Positions 23,406 through 35,234 of a DNA stretch of 64,000 nt are shown in pieces. A program made the translations under genes and the position numbers. The notes below the pieces were generated by a model that searched no databases, was not told the DNA's origin, and was given only the letters and a program-made list of their open reading frames with translations. The DNA lies in the NCBI RefSeq assembly GCF_963678635.1, contig NC_087063.1, positions 44,282,759 through 44,346,758 of the forward strand, written 5' to 3'. The stretch is from Symsagittifera roscoffensis. Its lineage: Eukaryota > Xenacoelomorpha > Acoela > Convolutidae. Position 1 is the stretch's first letter, and every line of letters begins with the position of its first letter.

Positions 23406-25273
23406 CTGCTACTGCTATTGCGTCGTAATTAGGTTGCGCCCCTGAAGAATTTTTGTAGACTCAAACTTTTACTCATTCAAATTTTCCCAGTAGCGTTATC
23501 GGTCATATTTTTGCTTGTGTATGCAAAGTGCAACTTCGACTCTGTGTATTTTTTTAAGATATGGCTTGGAATATGAGACTCCGGCAAAGTTTTTGAAATG
23601 CATGCTTTTCTTAATTAGCCGAATTTCTAACCACTAAAATGGATAGGATTGACTATAGTCCACTTTTATATTAGCGTAGCTAATTGCCACTGGACTGATG
23701 CAAGGAGTCATAATTTCAAAAACATAAGGCTCTAATTTTTTTTTGTGTTTTCGATGTTTGTAAAAAATCATACTAATCCGAAGATTTAATGACCTTCTGT
23801 TTGGAAGAAGGCGAACTGATTGTAAAACAAGAAGTTGCGAAATTCTTTGTCCATCGAGATTGTTGTTCTATACAAAGATTTCAACTGCTTAAATCAAACT
23901 ACAAAATTAGTCCGTGACTTCTTCGATTTTCAATGGACTTGCCTGTTGCTAGATAAGTTTTCCTTGTTGCAGTTTGAAATGATGAATCTTTTACTAGAAG
24001 GTATGTTGTTGAAAAGTGTGTTATCCAACAAGTTTTGAAAACTATGTGATTTTTTTTTTGGTTTTTTTAGTAAAGCTGATAGTTCAGATAATGTTAAAGG
24101 ATAGTGGCTTTAAACTGAAAAACAGCAAGAAATTTTAGTTTATATATTAAAAATTCAATATTTCTATATCTTAAAGTTTTTCGCGTGTTTTTCCAATTTT
24201 AGACTTTGATTAATATATAAACCGATTCTTTAACTGTTTATGTTATTAAGCTGCGGTAAAGTGTTGCAAGTTTTTGTTGTTTTTTTACAATTAGAAAAAA
24301 AAGGATATTTTACTGAAAATCTCAAAGTTATCATAAGAAACAAATATTTTATTTTTCAACATTTTTTGTTATTAGCTGCTTGAGTTGGTTAAATTATCAT
24401 TTTTGCAAACTGAGCGTGAACGTTTCGTGAATTGTTTTCAACCTGAAATAATTTGGAGTTTTAAGTTTTTGCTGTTTGACTTTCGATTTCCTTTTTAAAT
24501 TATGTTCATTTCCTTTGTTAAAAAGAGGGCAAATTTCACTTCCGAACAGCGAAATAGTAAAGCTCACAAAAAACTCATTTGAGTATTCAAAAGATAGAAT
24601 TTAATTTTTAGATTTCTCAGCGTAATAAAAAATTTACCTATTGATCGAATTGGGTTAATTTATACAAAAAAAACTGTCTATCATCATAAAAATTCTAGAA
24701 ATTCAAAGGATTTTTTGTTTTTTTTCTTGAAAAATTGAAAGTTGAGATTTTTCAAACCACAAGCCAGTGATTTCTTGATTTATTTGCGTTCTTTGACTCT
24801 TTTCCAACTGTCTCTTCCATCTTTTTCCATCTTTTTGATTTTTATACGGTTTGTTTTTTCTTTTTTTCTCACGTTCAATTCAGTATCATTTGTTAAAAGG
24901 CGGGCAAATTAGGCTCTTCAGTTAAGAAAGGGAAGTGGTTATATCTATCATGATGTCTTGATCCAGTTGTCTTAAAATGTGTTTATTTATTGGAATAAAA
25001 ATCGAAAAAAGTCACGGCATGCCAAATAAACGTCAAATGGGTTATAGAATCAATTGAAAATTTGAATGCTCCACTGTATGAGCTAATGACTCATCTCTTT
25101 TTTTGTTTTTTGAATGGTGTGTAGGTTGAATCATTTTTACGAAAAAGCTTCGAAAACACGTTGTTAGATTGCTGGAAAGGAGGTTTTTTTTATTCGTTTT
25201 CAGACCACTGTTTAAGTTATAAGTTTAAATTGACAATTTTTAAATCTCTCAAATGTTTTCGTTTTCGACATAT
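23406..25273 (+). repeat. 1.9-kb tandem duplication, unit 2
   Basis: This is a direct copy of 21480-23405. The short open frame at 23835-24038 falls inside it and is not kept open in unit 1, so it is not a gene. The final part (from about 24780) is almost identical between units, while the middle (about 24150-24400) has diverged more, which may reflect partial gene conversion. Confidence 0.85.
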
Positions 25274-27360
25274 GGTTACTAGTATAATAATTGTTCAGTG
25301 TTTGTAAGGCAAGAAATTTCTCCACTACTAAAAGCGGCAGACCACTAGACTTTTTATGGGGCTTAAAGATAAGACTCAAAATCAAAAACCTACCAGCTGT
25401 GAAGTTTTTGAAATCAGTTTTTTTCTTAAATAGCAGTTTTTTATAGCTTTTGGTTTCAAGATTGTAATTTTTTTTTGATTTGGAGGCCAACAGCAATAGT
25501 CTAAATAGTAAATGTAGAAAGGGCTTGAAAAAAGGGTGTGGTTCTTAAATCTAGAAATTAGAGGTAATTTGTAGTATTACCAGCTGAAAAAATCTGGTTA
25601 CGGTCGATCCAGTTTTCTGAAGTTCGATTTATTTAATTAAAGGATTTCCAATTTGTAAGTTCTCTGAAATTAAAGAGCTTTAAGTTGATGTACTTTTTTA
25701 TCAAAATCAAAATCTGAATGAAATTTCAAAAAGAGATATATTGAGTTTTATTGAGTCTGCTTTCGTGTTTCTAAGTGCCTGTTAACAATTTTGTTTTAGT
25801 GTCAGTTTGTTAAATTTTTGCACTTTCTTTGGTTCTATCGGTCTTAATAGCCCCTTCTTGGTTCTATCGGGCTTTTGGTTCTATTGGACGTTTGTATATG
25901 CAATTATACAAAACAACAAATCTTTCAAATTAAACCTTGTCAAAATTGACATTTTCAAGTCTCAGATTTTCTGACTGCCCTTAAACCTAGCTGCAATATA
26001 TTTTTCTCAATTATTTTGGTTGTTCTTCTACTTCTTCGTATCTTCTATTTAATTTTGTTTGATTGATTTCGCAACCGATTTTTCTCGACACTTGAATTTC
26101 ATAATCTCGTTGGAATCAAGACTGAAAGGGCTTTAATATGATATATCACTCAACCCTGTCCGATGATTATTTATGGTAGCTGATTTTGCAAGGAAAATAA
26201 AAAGGTTGAAAAAAAACTAAAGCACCCGAATACAAAGTTCTTCCCCATTTTCAATGGTCGGAACAAAAATTGGAAAGTCGGAACAAAAACGTAGAGTAAA
26301 CTTGCTACAGAAACTTTGATGTAATTGCTGAAAAAAGGGACGAATAAAAGGGACATCAAAAACTACGTCAGATAATTTAGAGAGCATTCGGATCATTGAG
26401 GGTTTCTTCCTGGTACAAGTAGTCTTGCTTGATTTTTAGTGTATTTCTGATCAAAATTGGGCAAAAAATTTCTTTTTGATCACTATAAAATCTCTCGGGT
26501 TTTATGTGAATTTAGTGCGTATCTCAAATTTCGATTAAAACACAATAGTTTTTTTGATTCTCGAATATTAGCCTATCATTGCAATTTTTTCGATATTTGG
26601 TGTACTGGGGTTTTGCACTTTTCCCGATAGCAACTTTGTATTCCATTTTCGGTTCATCGGCTACTAGATGAGTTGCAATTCTGGTTCCAATTTTTTTCAG
26701 AACTTGTCTTTAAATACTTGAAGGCACCGATGTCTGCCGGGGGCTCCAGTTCAAATGAGTACTTTTGTTTGAAGGAGGAGCTTTACTGAATATTTTTACG
26801 GTTAAGTTATGCGATTGTTCAGCGCCAGACAGTGATTTAAGTCCACATTTGTTCAGCGCCAGACGGTGATTTTAGTCATAGTTTTATGGTAACAACTGAG
26901 CAAGGCCCATAAGGGCACTCACAGAAAAGAAGGTGGTCGTACACTTTACAAGGACGCTTCAATTTTTCTCTTGGCTTCATCCAAAAGTCGATTTTTTATC
27001 GTCGTAGACAATCGTTAAACTTCGAGTTGATTGTTTTTCTTTGGTATGTTAGCTTTAATTGATGTCATAAAAAAGTTCCGCGGAGTGCTGAAAAATAAAA
27101 CTGAGGTGCACCGTACGCATAAAACATTTGAACCGGAATTTATTATGTACTCTTTGTATTTCAATTTGTTAATAGAATCAATTTTATTCGTGAAATTACA
27201 ACTTGTTTTTATTGCTTTTAATAAAAAACAAGTTTAAATTTGATATTTTAATTGCCAATTTACTCTAGTGCTTATGCATTCAAGACTCGATGCTAAATTA
27301 AACGAAAAAGCGCGAGAAATAAAGTAAATTAAGCGATATAGAAAAACAATAAAGTAAAAA
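25274..27360. other. Intergenic AT-rich sequence between the duplication and the Fox gene
   Basis: No gene was recognised. About 25990-26330 is one copy of a dispersed repeat also found inverted at 40850-41075 and direct at about 63712-63960; shared parts are 'tttttctcgacact', 'tatgatatatcactcaaccc', 'gctgattttgc' and 'aatggtcggaac'. At 26820-26870 the phrase 'ttcagcgccagac' occurs twice about 43 bp apart. Confidence 0.45.
27183..27213 (-). promoter_or_regulatory. Possible poly(A) signals of the Fox gene
   Basis: On the minus strand AATAAA occurs at 27213-27208 and again at 27188-27183, about 150-180 nt after the Fox stop codon. The placement is reasonable, but such hexamers are common in AT-rich sequence. 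Confidence 0.35.
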
Positions 27361-30083
27361 CTATATAGTCGGTAGGCAAAAATTAGTAGTTGAAAATGAC
27401 GCAAAAGGGTTGTAATGAAGTCCTGCTAATGGCTGGTACGGATTGGCAGCTGAATTGGCAGCAGCAGAGGGGCTGTTCATCAGAGCCGCCGCGACGGCCG
27501 CCGGGTTGTAGCGGTGAACTGGCGGTGGAGGCAGCTGGTAGTTTGTGTTTATCGTTACATTCGGCGGAAAGGCGGCGACTGCGGGGCTCATGCCTCCCAC
27601 GCTACCCGGGTTCGAATACGGGTTTGTGTATCTTTGAGTATTAAATAAGGGGGATGCTGGCGGTATAAATGGACTGCTTGCCAGAGATCCCGGACTCGGA
27701 TTGTGAGGGAAAAGTTTATTAACTTGGCTCCCAAATGAAGCCCCTGCAACTGGGTTGTAGCCAGTCATTTTGTAAACTGAAGGTGAGTTTAGACTGTTGT
27801 TTATGCTGACTGAAGGCGTGAATGAGTTGGTATTGTAGAGATAAGGCGAAGCTAAACTGTGAACTTGTTGCATTGTTGCACCCATGAGACTGCTGTTTTT
27901 GTTCAATTGTTGCTGAAGATAGTTGGCCATTGCTTGGTGATGGTTCTGGTTTTGGCCATGTTGAGACGCCGCCAGGGCGTTTTGAGCGGCGGCTACTTTG
28001 GCAGTTTGTAGATTAAAATGGTGCTGCTGTTGTTGCTGACTAGCTGAAGAAGAGATTGTTGGAGGTTTTCCTCCAAGATGGTCACTGCTTAATATATCGA
28101 AACTTATACCCGCAGGTGGCGGTTGCGTGTTTGCCGGGTTTGAGTTTGTCTCATTGACACTGCGGCTAAGAGCACCAGGCTGTTGTTGCAGTTGAGCTAC
28201 AGAGGATTGCTGGATATTATGACTCATATTGGAAGTCTGAGTTGTTGGCGGAGTCAAAGAAGGTGTGGCATTGGATCGTGAGTTCTGAGATGATGCGTTT
28301 GGAAGATACGAAAAAGTAGGGTTAATTGCGTTTTCTTGGATTTGAGAACTAGGAACGCGATTACTTGTAGTTCCAAAAGGCGTGAGAGGGAAGAATGAGT
28401 TGGTTTTAAATGAGGACGGTCCGGACCCCGAGATCAAGTTTCCAATAGAGCTGTTATCGTTCGGACCCTGGCTCCGTGTTTTGTCGGCGCTCGGAGCTGG
28501 AAACATTGACATAGCTCCTGGTCCCCCCAATTGAGCGGCGACAGGTGATGAAATGATGTTGTCTATTGAGAATGGCCTGTAGTTTCCGTCCGATGGCTGT
28601 GACGGAGATTCCTGCATAGCTCCTCGGATGGCGATGTACTTATGGAGACTGGAAGTGCCTCCTTGGCCTCCGAGGACTGAGTCGTCTGCCTTGAATCTCT
28701 TCCGTCTTCTCAGGTAGCTCCCGTCTTCGAACATGCCGATGCAGCGGGGATGCAAACTCCAGTAGCAACCTGAATTAGAAAACCACCGGTCAATCCACTA
28801 ACTGACAGAAACCATGTTCTAGTACTTCTTATCCTGAATATATATTTTTTCATTTTGCGCCATTTGGTAGATTAATGAGTAAAAAAGATTTGTTGAAAGG
28901 AAATTATCCCTCCAAAAAGTTTCTCAGGTCTTAACTTATCTATTTTTTGGAAAATAACTGAAACTCAGTTTTTTGGTTCAGTCAGTTCGAAATTTGTATG
29001 CAATTCACTTATATTTTGTGAATTGTCTAGATAATTTTCATTATTAATATTCTCCCTTGCCGTGTTCTCAAAATGCACAACAAGGTTTGCTTGATCGCAC
29101 CTACGCAAATTAATACCTTTATTTTAAGCCTTTAAATACGCATTTGATAATTTAACTTGGTAATTAAAGTAATTTAAAGAACCTTTTCCTGAAGCTCCGT
29201 GATTCATCCTTGGCACCTTCACAAAGCAATCGTTCAAGGTCAGATTATGTCTGATCGAATTCTGCCACTTTTTTCGGGTGCTCTTGTAGAAGGCAAAGTT
29301 GTCAGCGATCCACTTGTAAACCTCATTTAATGTCAGTTTACCTGTAGGTGAGTTTGCAATTGCAAGCGCTATTAAAGCGATGTAAGAGTAGGGTGGTTTT
29401 CCTTTTTCTAGAGGTCTCTTTCGATTTTTCTTTCTGCTCGTAGTTTTTGTGGTATCATCGGTAAGACCTCGAGTAACTAAATTGTCATGCTTATCTTTCC
29501 CTATTTTAGCGCATTGCGGATTTGTCGGGTCGTTATCTTCATCTCCGCTCTCGGTTTCGTCATCCGAGTGAAACATATCGGCAGCTGGATCTCTTCCACC
29601 TCTGATCAAACTGTTCAATCTTGCTGCATTTTCCAAAACAAATGATGCCGGCGCATTGGCAGTGCTTAAGCTTGAAGGCGTGCCGAGGGATAAAGATAGA
29701 AGACTGTCGTTGCTCGCGACTGAGCTGATCGATGGCAGATCCGAGATGTCATCGTTCGTCGCCTGGCACTGCATCGTCGGGTGACCGGATCCATGATTCC
29801 TGGTTACTGAGTTTGGTATTGTCTGAGCTGGCATTAAGAGACTATCCATTTGTTTCTGCTGCATTTGAGACGTATGGCGTGCAACAAAGTTGTATTCATC
29901 GACATCCTGTTTAGTCTGGTTCGAGATAATGAGGTTAGATGGTTGTAGGTGGCTCTTCATACCTAAAAGTGTGGAGTTGTTGGATATCTGGTTCTGCTGC
30001 AGTGGCTGCGTATCTATCGTAAGAAATCCAGGGTTTGGCATTGGTAAGGTCTTCAAAGAACTCGGATTCGGTTGCATCTGCAT
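27361..30083 (-). CDS. Forkhead-box transcription factor (class unresolved)
   Basis: This is a nuclear DNA-binding regulator. Two exons, 30083-29183 and 28769-27361, encode about 769 residues across a 413-nt GT-AG intron. An in-frame TAA 18 nt upstream supports the start. The forkhead domain covers residues ~229-327: [15 protein letters not shown], recognition helix [17 protein letters not shown], then GKG at the exon end and [19 protein letters not shown] in exon 2, ending RRRKRFK. The intron therefore splits the domain before wing 2. An acidic tract ([12 protein letters not shown]) precedes the domain. [10 protein letters not shown] at ~366 is an eh1-like motif of the kind that binds Groucho/TLE in several Fox classes. 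The rest is Ser/Asn/Gln/Pro-rich and disordered. The domain has mixed features of FoxA, FoxB and FoxE, so no symbol is given. It is convergent with PSMD14. Confidence 0.93.
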
Positions 30084-31913
30084 GGCTGAGTGGATTATTA
30101 TTTATGACTTAAAAATTGATGATCAAATACTGGAGATACTGGATTGATTTGATACAAGCAAACTGTATCAATGAAATTGAATATCACCGATTGACAGAAA
30201 GGCAGACTTTTAGTCACTTGTTATTAATCATTTTTTGGTAAAAATGCAGAATCGCGATTAGCTGAAGACGTCGGGACTCTTAACGAGATTCCAGGAGTGT
30301 CCTCGTAGTCATCTTCATCTTCACTTGAAAGTTGATAAATCAATTGTTTACAATGAATTGTTTATTTTTCGCTTGTTGTTTTTCGATGATGATAACTGGA
30401 TTTGATGATAGTTGTGGTATGGTCTTACGTGTGGCTTTGGTCAAGCCAGTCGGTGATGATGAGGAGTTCTGAGATGATGTATCGCCGTGATGAGGTCTAT
30501 CTGCTGTTATGGACTTATGGTTGTGTGGTCGCCAGGTATCATGAGATGGCTTCGCCTGGCGCGCGCGATGTGATGTGTTATGTTATGTTGTGTGAATTGT
30601 ATTATTGTTGATTATTGTGATTGTGTTGTGAATAGGTGAGAGGATACAAACAAGCTCGCTGCTTTTCTGGATCCACTTAGTCTGACTTTAGATTGGCTTA
30701 CAAGAGCTAGTGAGTAATTTACTTGTAGCGAGTTAATTTGGACATGTTACAATTAAAATGCAATTGAAAAGTGGCCGAGTCAATATAACAATCGACTCTC
30801 TGGCTCAGCAGATAAATGACTACTAACTAGCAGAATTATGATCAAAAAAAGACTGCTCTAGCTGTTCTTCGATCCCCTCTCATTCGGCCGAATCAACTAA
30901 ATAACGACAAGAGTACCTACACCACCGCCACAACAGAGCAAAATCGGCCTGTCCTGTGCTACGCTCTGTTGCTTTTCTCGAATGCTTGTCATTTTTTAGC
31001 TTGTAAAAATAAAGCTCTACTGTTATTATCTGATAATTTGACAAAAGTATAAACATCTCATCGCTTCATGTAATCTCGCATCGAGAAAAAAGCGAAAGAG
31101 CGAATAAAATAAACGAGCGAATGTTCTTAAGTAAACTCGTTATCAAAACATCAGAACGGATTCTGCCACCCAACAATCTGGATCCCAACGTCGGTTTAGC
31201 TCCGAAAAAGTTCAATTTCGACATTTTAAAATTGGAGTTCAGTAAGCTTCGAAGTCCTTGCATGGGTTTTTTGAACTCCAGATTGTTTAGATGTTTACCT
31301 AACTGGCTTTTGTTTTCTTGTTCAAAGAAATTATCAACATTTTCTAAATTTATTGTATGCTTAGCCTGTATGTGCGCATCTGTGTACTAAAAATTATGAT
31401 TTTTATCGGGGTAATTAGTGAACAAATTAACACTTGAGGACCAGAAAAGCAAATAGCAGCGCAACATTTTCAGAAAACAAGATCTCAGCAGGAGAGGATT
31501 TAAAGACTTCGGCTTCACCGTGGGAGGGAGATTATCAATTATAAAGTGACTCCGTTCGACGATTATCGCCACGCCATAGATATAAACTGGCGCCTAGATG
31601 TTTTAGAGATAAACATCATGATGATATGATATCTTTATGACCAATAGGACAATTGAAGACCTCATGAACACTTGTCAGACGTTTTTTCTACCCACGTGTA
31701 AAAACAACCATTGACATGGTCACCGTTTATTCTGTTCAAAATTTTAATGTTGTCGTACAATATCATGAATTATCTACTTGCTAAAAGTAATTAATTAAAT
31801 CGTAGAATCTTTCAGATCACCGCAAAGTTTTCATATTTCTACTGTCATTTTGCGTCTTTGGTACTATATTGGTGGGTTCGGGTCTTTTCTGTTATACAGC
31901 CCAAAACTGATTT
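30084..31913. other. 5' flank of the Fox gene, no further gene
   Basis: This should contain the minus-strand promoter and 5' UTR of the Fox gene, but no TATA or start site is convincing. 30400-30640 is rich in TG/GATG on the top strand (a loose, low-complexity tract). 31066-31390 is open in several frames on both strands but shows no recognisable protein. Confidence 0.4.
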
Positions 31914-32126
31914 GGGATCAACTTAACAATTGCCCCCCCCCTTTTTTTTAAAAAAAAGGGGGGGGGGCAATTGTTAAGTAGATTAAAACACGCATTTTCG
32001 AGCAATCAGATTGCAGCAAAATTCGAATTATAAATAAAAAGCTCTAGTGCTAGTTACAGCTTTTATTAATTGGGGTGGCAATTCTTAAGAAGATACCAAA
32101 GGGAGGGCGATTGTTAATTAGATCCC
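31914..32126. mobile_element. 213-bp MITE with 6-bp target duplication
   Basis: The terminal inverted repeats begin GGGATC: 'gggatcaacttaacaattgc' on the left pairs imperfectly with 'gcgattgttaattagatccc' on the right. TGATTT flanks both ends (31908-31913 and 32127-32132), read as a target-site duplication. A second inverted copy of the terminal motif just inside the left end makes a long hairpin (listed separately). It is noncoding and not assigned to a superfamily. Confidence 0.7.
31922..31978. repeat. Near-perfect 57-bp hairpin made of C, T, A and G runs
   Basis: The left arm is cttaacaattg, then nine C and eight T. The right arm is eight A, ten G, then caattgttaag. The arms pair over their whole length apart from one extra G, with essentially no loop. 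It lies at the left end of the MITE at 31914-32126 and consists of two terminal repeats fused head to head. Confidence 0.85.
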
Positions 32127-32553
32127 TGATTTGTTCATATTTTGAAAATTGGGTCGAAATGCTCAAATCTGATTGGTTGATATCCAATACAACTGAAATT
32201 CTGACAATTTGATAGTTTTCGTAAAAGCAGAAAAGACCCTTGGGTTCCTATGCGAAAAAAACTATGACTGCGAAAAAACATGGGTTTCGCCTTTAAACCG
32301 AGGACTATAAACTAAAATTTTTGGACTGCCAATATCAAATATGAAGTGTTAAAGTTGAGTCGAATTGATATAACAAATTAATTTGTCTCAATATCCGGCA
32401 GGCTGTCAACTTCATTTGTAAAACTACTCGGAATAAAAAAATATACTCATATACCAAGCATATATACTCATCATTGTCCCCTAAAGTTGGAACAACAAAC
32501 AAATGACCATGCTGTTTTTGAACATTATGTTGTCAATAAACTTTGCCAGGAAT
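32127..32553. other. Spacer between two MITEs, nothing recognised
   Basis: This is AT-rich sequence with no gene and no repeat that I could match elsewhere in the window. Confidence 0.4.
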
Positions 32554-32929
32554 CAGGGGCGGATTTCGACCCCCTGCCGACGCAAAGGGTCCCCCTTTGA
32601 TACTTTTTCAGAAATCCATTTTTGGGAGACCGACCCTAAAATTTTTCTAAAGGCGCCTTAGGCGCCAATATATATTAACTTTGAGGGGGAGCGCGCGCCA
32701 AAAAAAACGCGATTTTTTTGTCAAAATTTTTCAAAAAGTGCCCAAAAACGGCTTTTTGACTGTTTTTTCAAAAATTTTCCTGCGGCGCAGAAAATTTTGC
32801 CATGCCAAAATAGGGGCAAAACAGTGCCTTAGGAGAGCTCCAAAAATCAATTTGTTTGACCTAAAAAAAAATATCCGCCCCCCCCCCCCCCCCCCCCCAC
32901 CCCTCGAGAAAATCCTAGATCCGCCCCTG
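32554..32929. mobile_element. Complete hAT-type MITE with 8-bp target duplication
   Basis: The ends are CAGGGGCGGAT and the inverted ATCCGCCCCTG. CCAGGAAT occurs directly before (32546-32553) and after (32930-32937), an 8-bp target duplication typical of the hAT superfamily, as is the CAG-type terminus. The 376-bp interior has no transposase. It includes 'ggcgccttaggcgccaat', 'gagcgcgcgcc' and a run of about 20 C near 32878-32898. Relatives in this window are at 3631, 35047, 37112 and 62756. Confidence 0.88.
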
Positions 32930-32937
32930 CCAGGAAT

Positions 32938-33439
32938 AATTTAAAATTGTGGACTACTCTCATAGATGTAGTCCCGTTCTTATGGCAAAAGTTTTTGTTT
33001 TTGGTCAGAATTACTTGCAGCTCGGATCATTCGAAGAATTTCCCATACTGACAAAGTTAACGATAACCCCCACTCTTCAAATTGAACGGAAATTTCAACT
33101 AAATTCAACATGTAAAATGATGGATTTTGAGTGGCTGAAAAAGTCAACTATCTTCCAAAATTGATTTTAGTGTTTTATTACGAACCAGTCTCGTTAATTA
33201 ACACCCTACCCCACATTTCCAATTTTCTAATTGCCTTTGCGATAAGCAAGGGTATTGCAATCGGATACTAGACTTTTTTCCCGTAAATAATGTTAGGCAC
33301 ACACCTCATCTCTTGGATCTTGGACTCATTCATCCACTAGGCCTTTCCGTTGCAACACAGATAATATTTTGAGCATGTTAGCATTTCAAATATACGGTTT
33401 TTTGATATAAGTTTTTTATGTTGGTTGTAATTTTACCAA
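32938..33439. other. Spacer, no gene
   Basis: Nothing is recognised apart from 'ggatactagacttttttccc' near 33261-33285, which recurs around 14300 in the EIF3E intron and marks an unnamed dispersed repeat. Confidence 0.35.
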
Positions 33440-33740
33440 CTCACTTTGTTTAAACTTCATTTCTATTTTTTTTCCTTTTTTTTTTCTCGGTTTAATAGGT
33501 TTAGGCATATTTTTAATCAGCTAGTGAATTTTTTTATAGTTATGAATTTTTTGGCTTTTAGGGTGTCTCCTCAGGCATTTTTTAACCGGACTGTTAAGTT
33601 TTCCGATGGTAATTTTTTACATTCGATTTTATTTTTATTTTGGTTACCAGAGTAGATCTAGTTTTCTTAATTTTTTCGATTATTTTTTTTCGAGTATTGT
33701 GTATCATCGCAAGTGGCGCGAAGCTCAGCTTTGCCTCTGT
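33440..33740 (+). mobile_element. SINE-like 3' remnant
   Basis: It ends in the same hairpin tail as the SINE-like elements: GCGAAGCTCAGCTTTGC followed by ctctgt at 33720-33741, preceded by the pyrimidine-rich stretch typical of that family. The tRNA-like promoter part is missing or too diverged to see. Confidence 0.5.
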
Positions 33741-33959
33741 ATTTATAGCTGTTTTTTTTGTGTAACTAATGCTTAATATAACGGTGTAAAGTATACAAAA
33801 AAATCTGTTCTCAATAGTTTGTATGTTTACCATGCAAAACTTCTTTACATTTTGACAGCATAAATATAGTTTTTTAAACTTGAAATCAAATAAGGTGGGG
33901 GTGGAGATGAAGTGGAAAAGTGCCCAAATTCAATTTTTTCTAAGCCAAATTGCAATTAA

Positions 33960-34112
33960 ACGTGCTCATTTGGTGGCACTTCTGCTGCATAGCATGGGCA
34001 TTTAAATGGTTTTAAAATTGTTATTGTTGATTTTTCCCTCATTTCTCGTTTTTGCCCTTTTCGAGTATTTGTTGCCGTATATTTGCTTGTGTTTGCAAAG
34101 CTCGCTTCTATG
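33960..34112 (+). mobile_element. SINE-like remnant without the tRNA-related part
   Basis: 'ggtggcacttctgctgcat' and 'agcatgggcatt' correspond to the body of the 6040-7020 elements, and the end 'gtttgcaaagctcgcttcta' at 34090-34110 is a decayed hairpin tail. The middle portion carrying the polymerase III boxes is absent. Confidence 0.45.
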
Positions 34113-35046
34113 TTAATGATGTTTTTGTTTGTTTCAAGACCACTGAATTTTACCAAGCATTAGCAAATGTTTTTCTTACACCAGCTGTATCTAGCGGGAT
34201 CATCAAAAACAAACGATCAGTCTTCTTAAAATTCTTAAGCCGTATATCTCTAATCTTTCAAAAAATGAAATCACCTATTTGAGAATTATCGAAAATTGTT
34301 AACATATTTTCTACTAATTCTCCACCCAAAAACAAAAGAAATCGAGAAACAAGATTATTTGATCACTGTGCATGTAGTTTTATTTTCCGACCACAGTAGT
34401 TGCTGCAATCAATTAAATTAAAACCAAAAATAAGTCAAACAGCAAGAACTCGCTAATAAACGTAATCCGCTGTTCCTAACAATTTTTTCCCTGGTTTTGG
34501 CACCAAAAGCGTCTCTAGAAAATCTTTAGAAGTTGTTATCCGTACGGATATTATAGCAAAACATCCAGTATTGATCAAACCAGTTCAGGTGCTAACATAA
34601 CCAGTTGGTAACATTAGCATGTCATAGACTTAGAGTAAATTAATTAACCTATAGAAGTCTGATGATTAAATAAGTACCTATTTATACGTAATCACATATG
34701 TACTAGTACTTATAAGGCACTGTCTCTCAAATGATTCGAGGTCAGTGTCAGCCAGACTTAAACATAGAACGTTGAAATTAAGTTGTTCTTTTATTCGTTT
34801 AATTCTCATCCAACACACAGCGTAGTTCACACTAACACAGAACCAACATAGATTATACCTCACCTAACGGTCGAGGGTATAACAGGAGTGGTAAAATGGT
34901 TTCCGTAAGAAAGTAACAAAGGGCAGACCCCTTCTCATTTAGCTTATATTCGCCACAAAAATTGCATCCAACTTAAAAAAAACAGTTCTGAGAGGAAGAT
35001 AAACAAAAATTTTAGATGTCGATCTTTAGGGAAGCTTTTCTTTAGG

Positions 35047-35234
35047 GATCCGACCCCCTACCGACGCAAAGGGTCCCTCCTTTGTACTATTTTGAGATGT
35101 TTATTTTTGGTGAGGTTCCTTAAAATTTTTAAAAACTTTTTGAGGGGGGGAACGCGCGCCAAAAAAAACGCGACTTTTGGTCAAAGTTTTCCAAAAAGTG
35201 CCTAAAACTTCCTTTTTTGGGCTGTTTTTTCGAG
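35047..35234. mobile_element. hAT-type MITE fragment in the left repeated block
   Basis: It matches the interior of the 32554-32929 element (gatccgacccc, cgacgcaaagggtccc, aacgcgcgccaaaa, ccaaaaagtgcc). It stops abruptly inside 'gggctgttttttc', where the retroelement-like sequence begins; this marks the junction of the duplication. Confidence 0.7.

Noticed and set aside
23835-24038. Small protein in the second duplicated unit
   Set aside because: The frame is not kept open in the first unit, so it is not under coding constraint.
31066-31572. Overlapping open frames on both strands upstream of the Fox gene
   Set aside because: No known domain, no splice context and no repeat relationship; random openness is the simpler reading.
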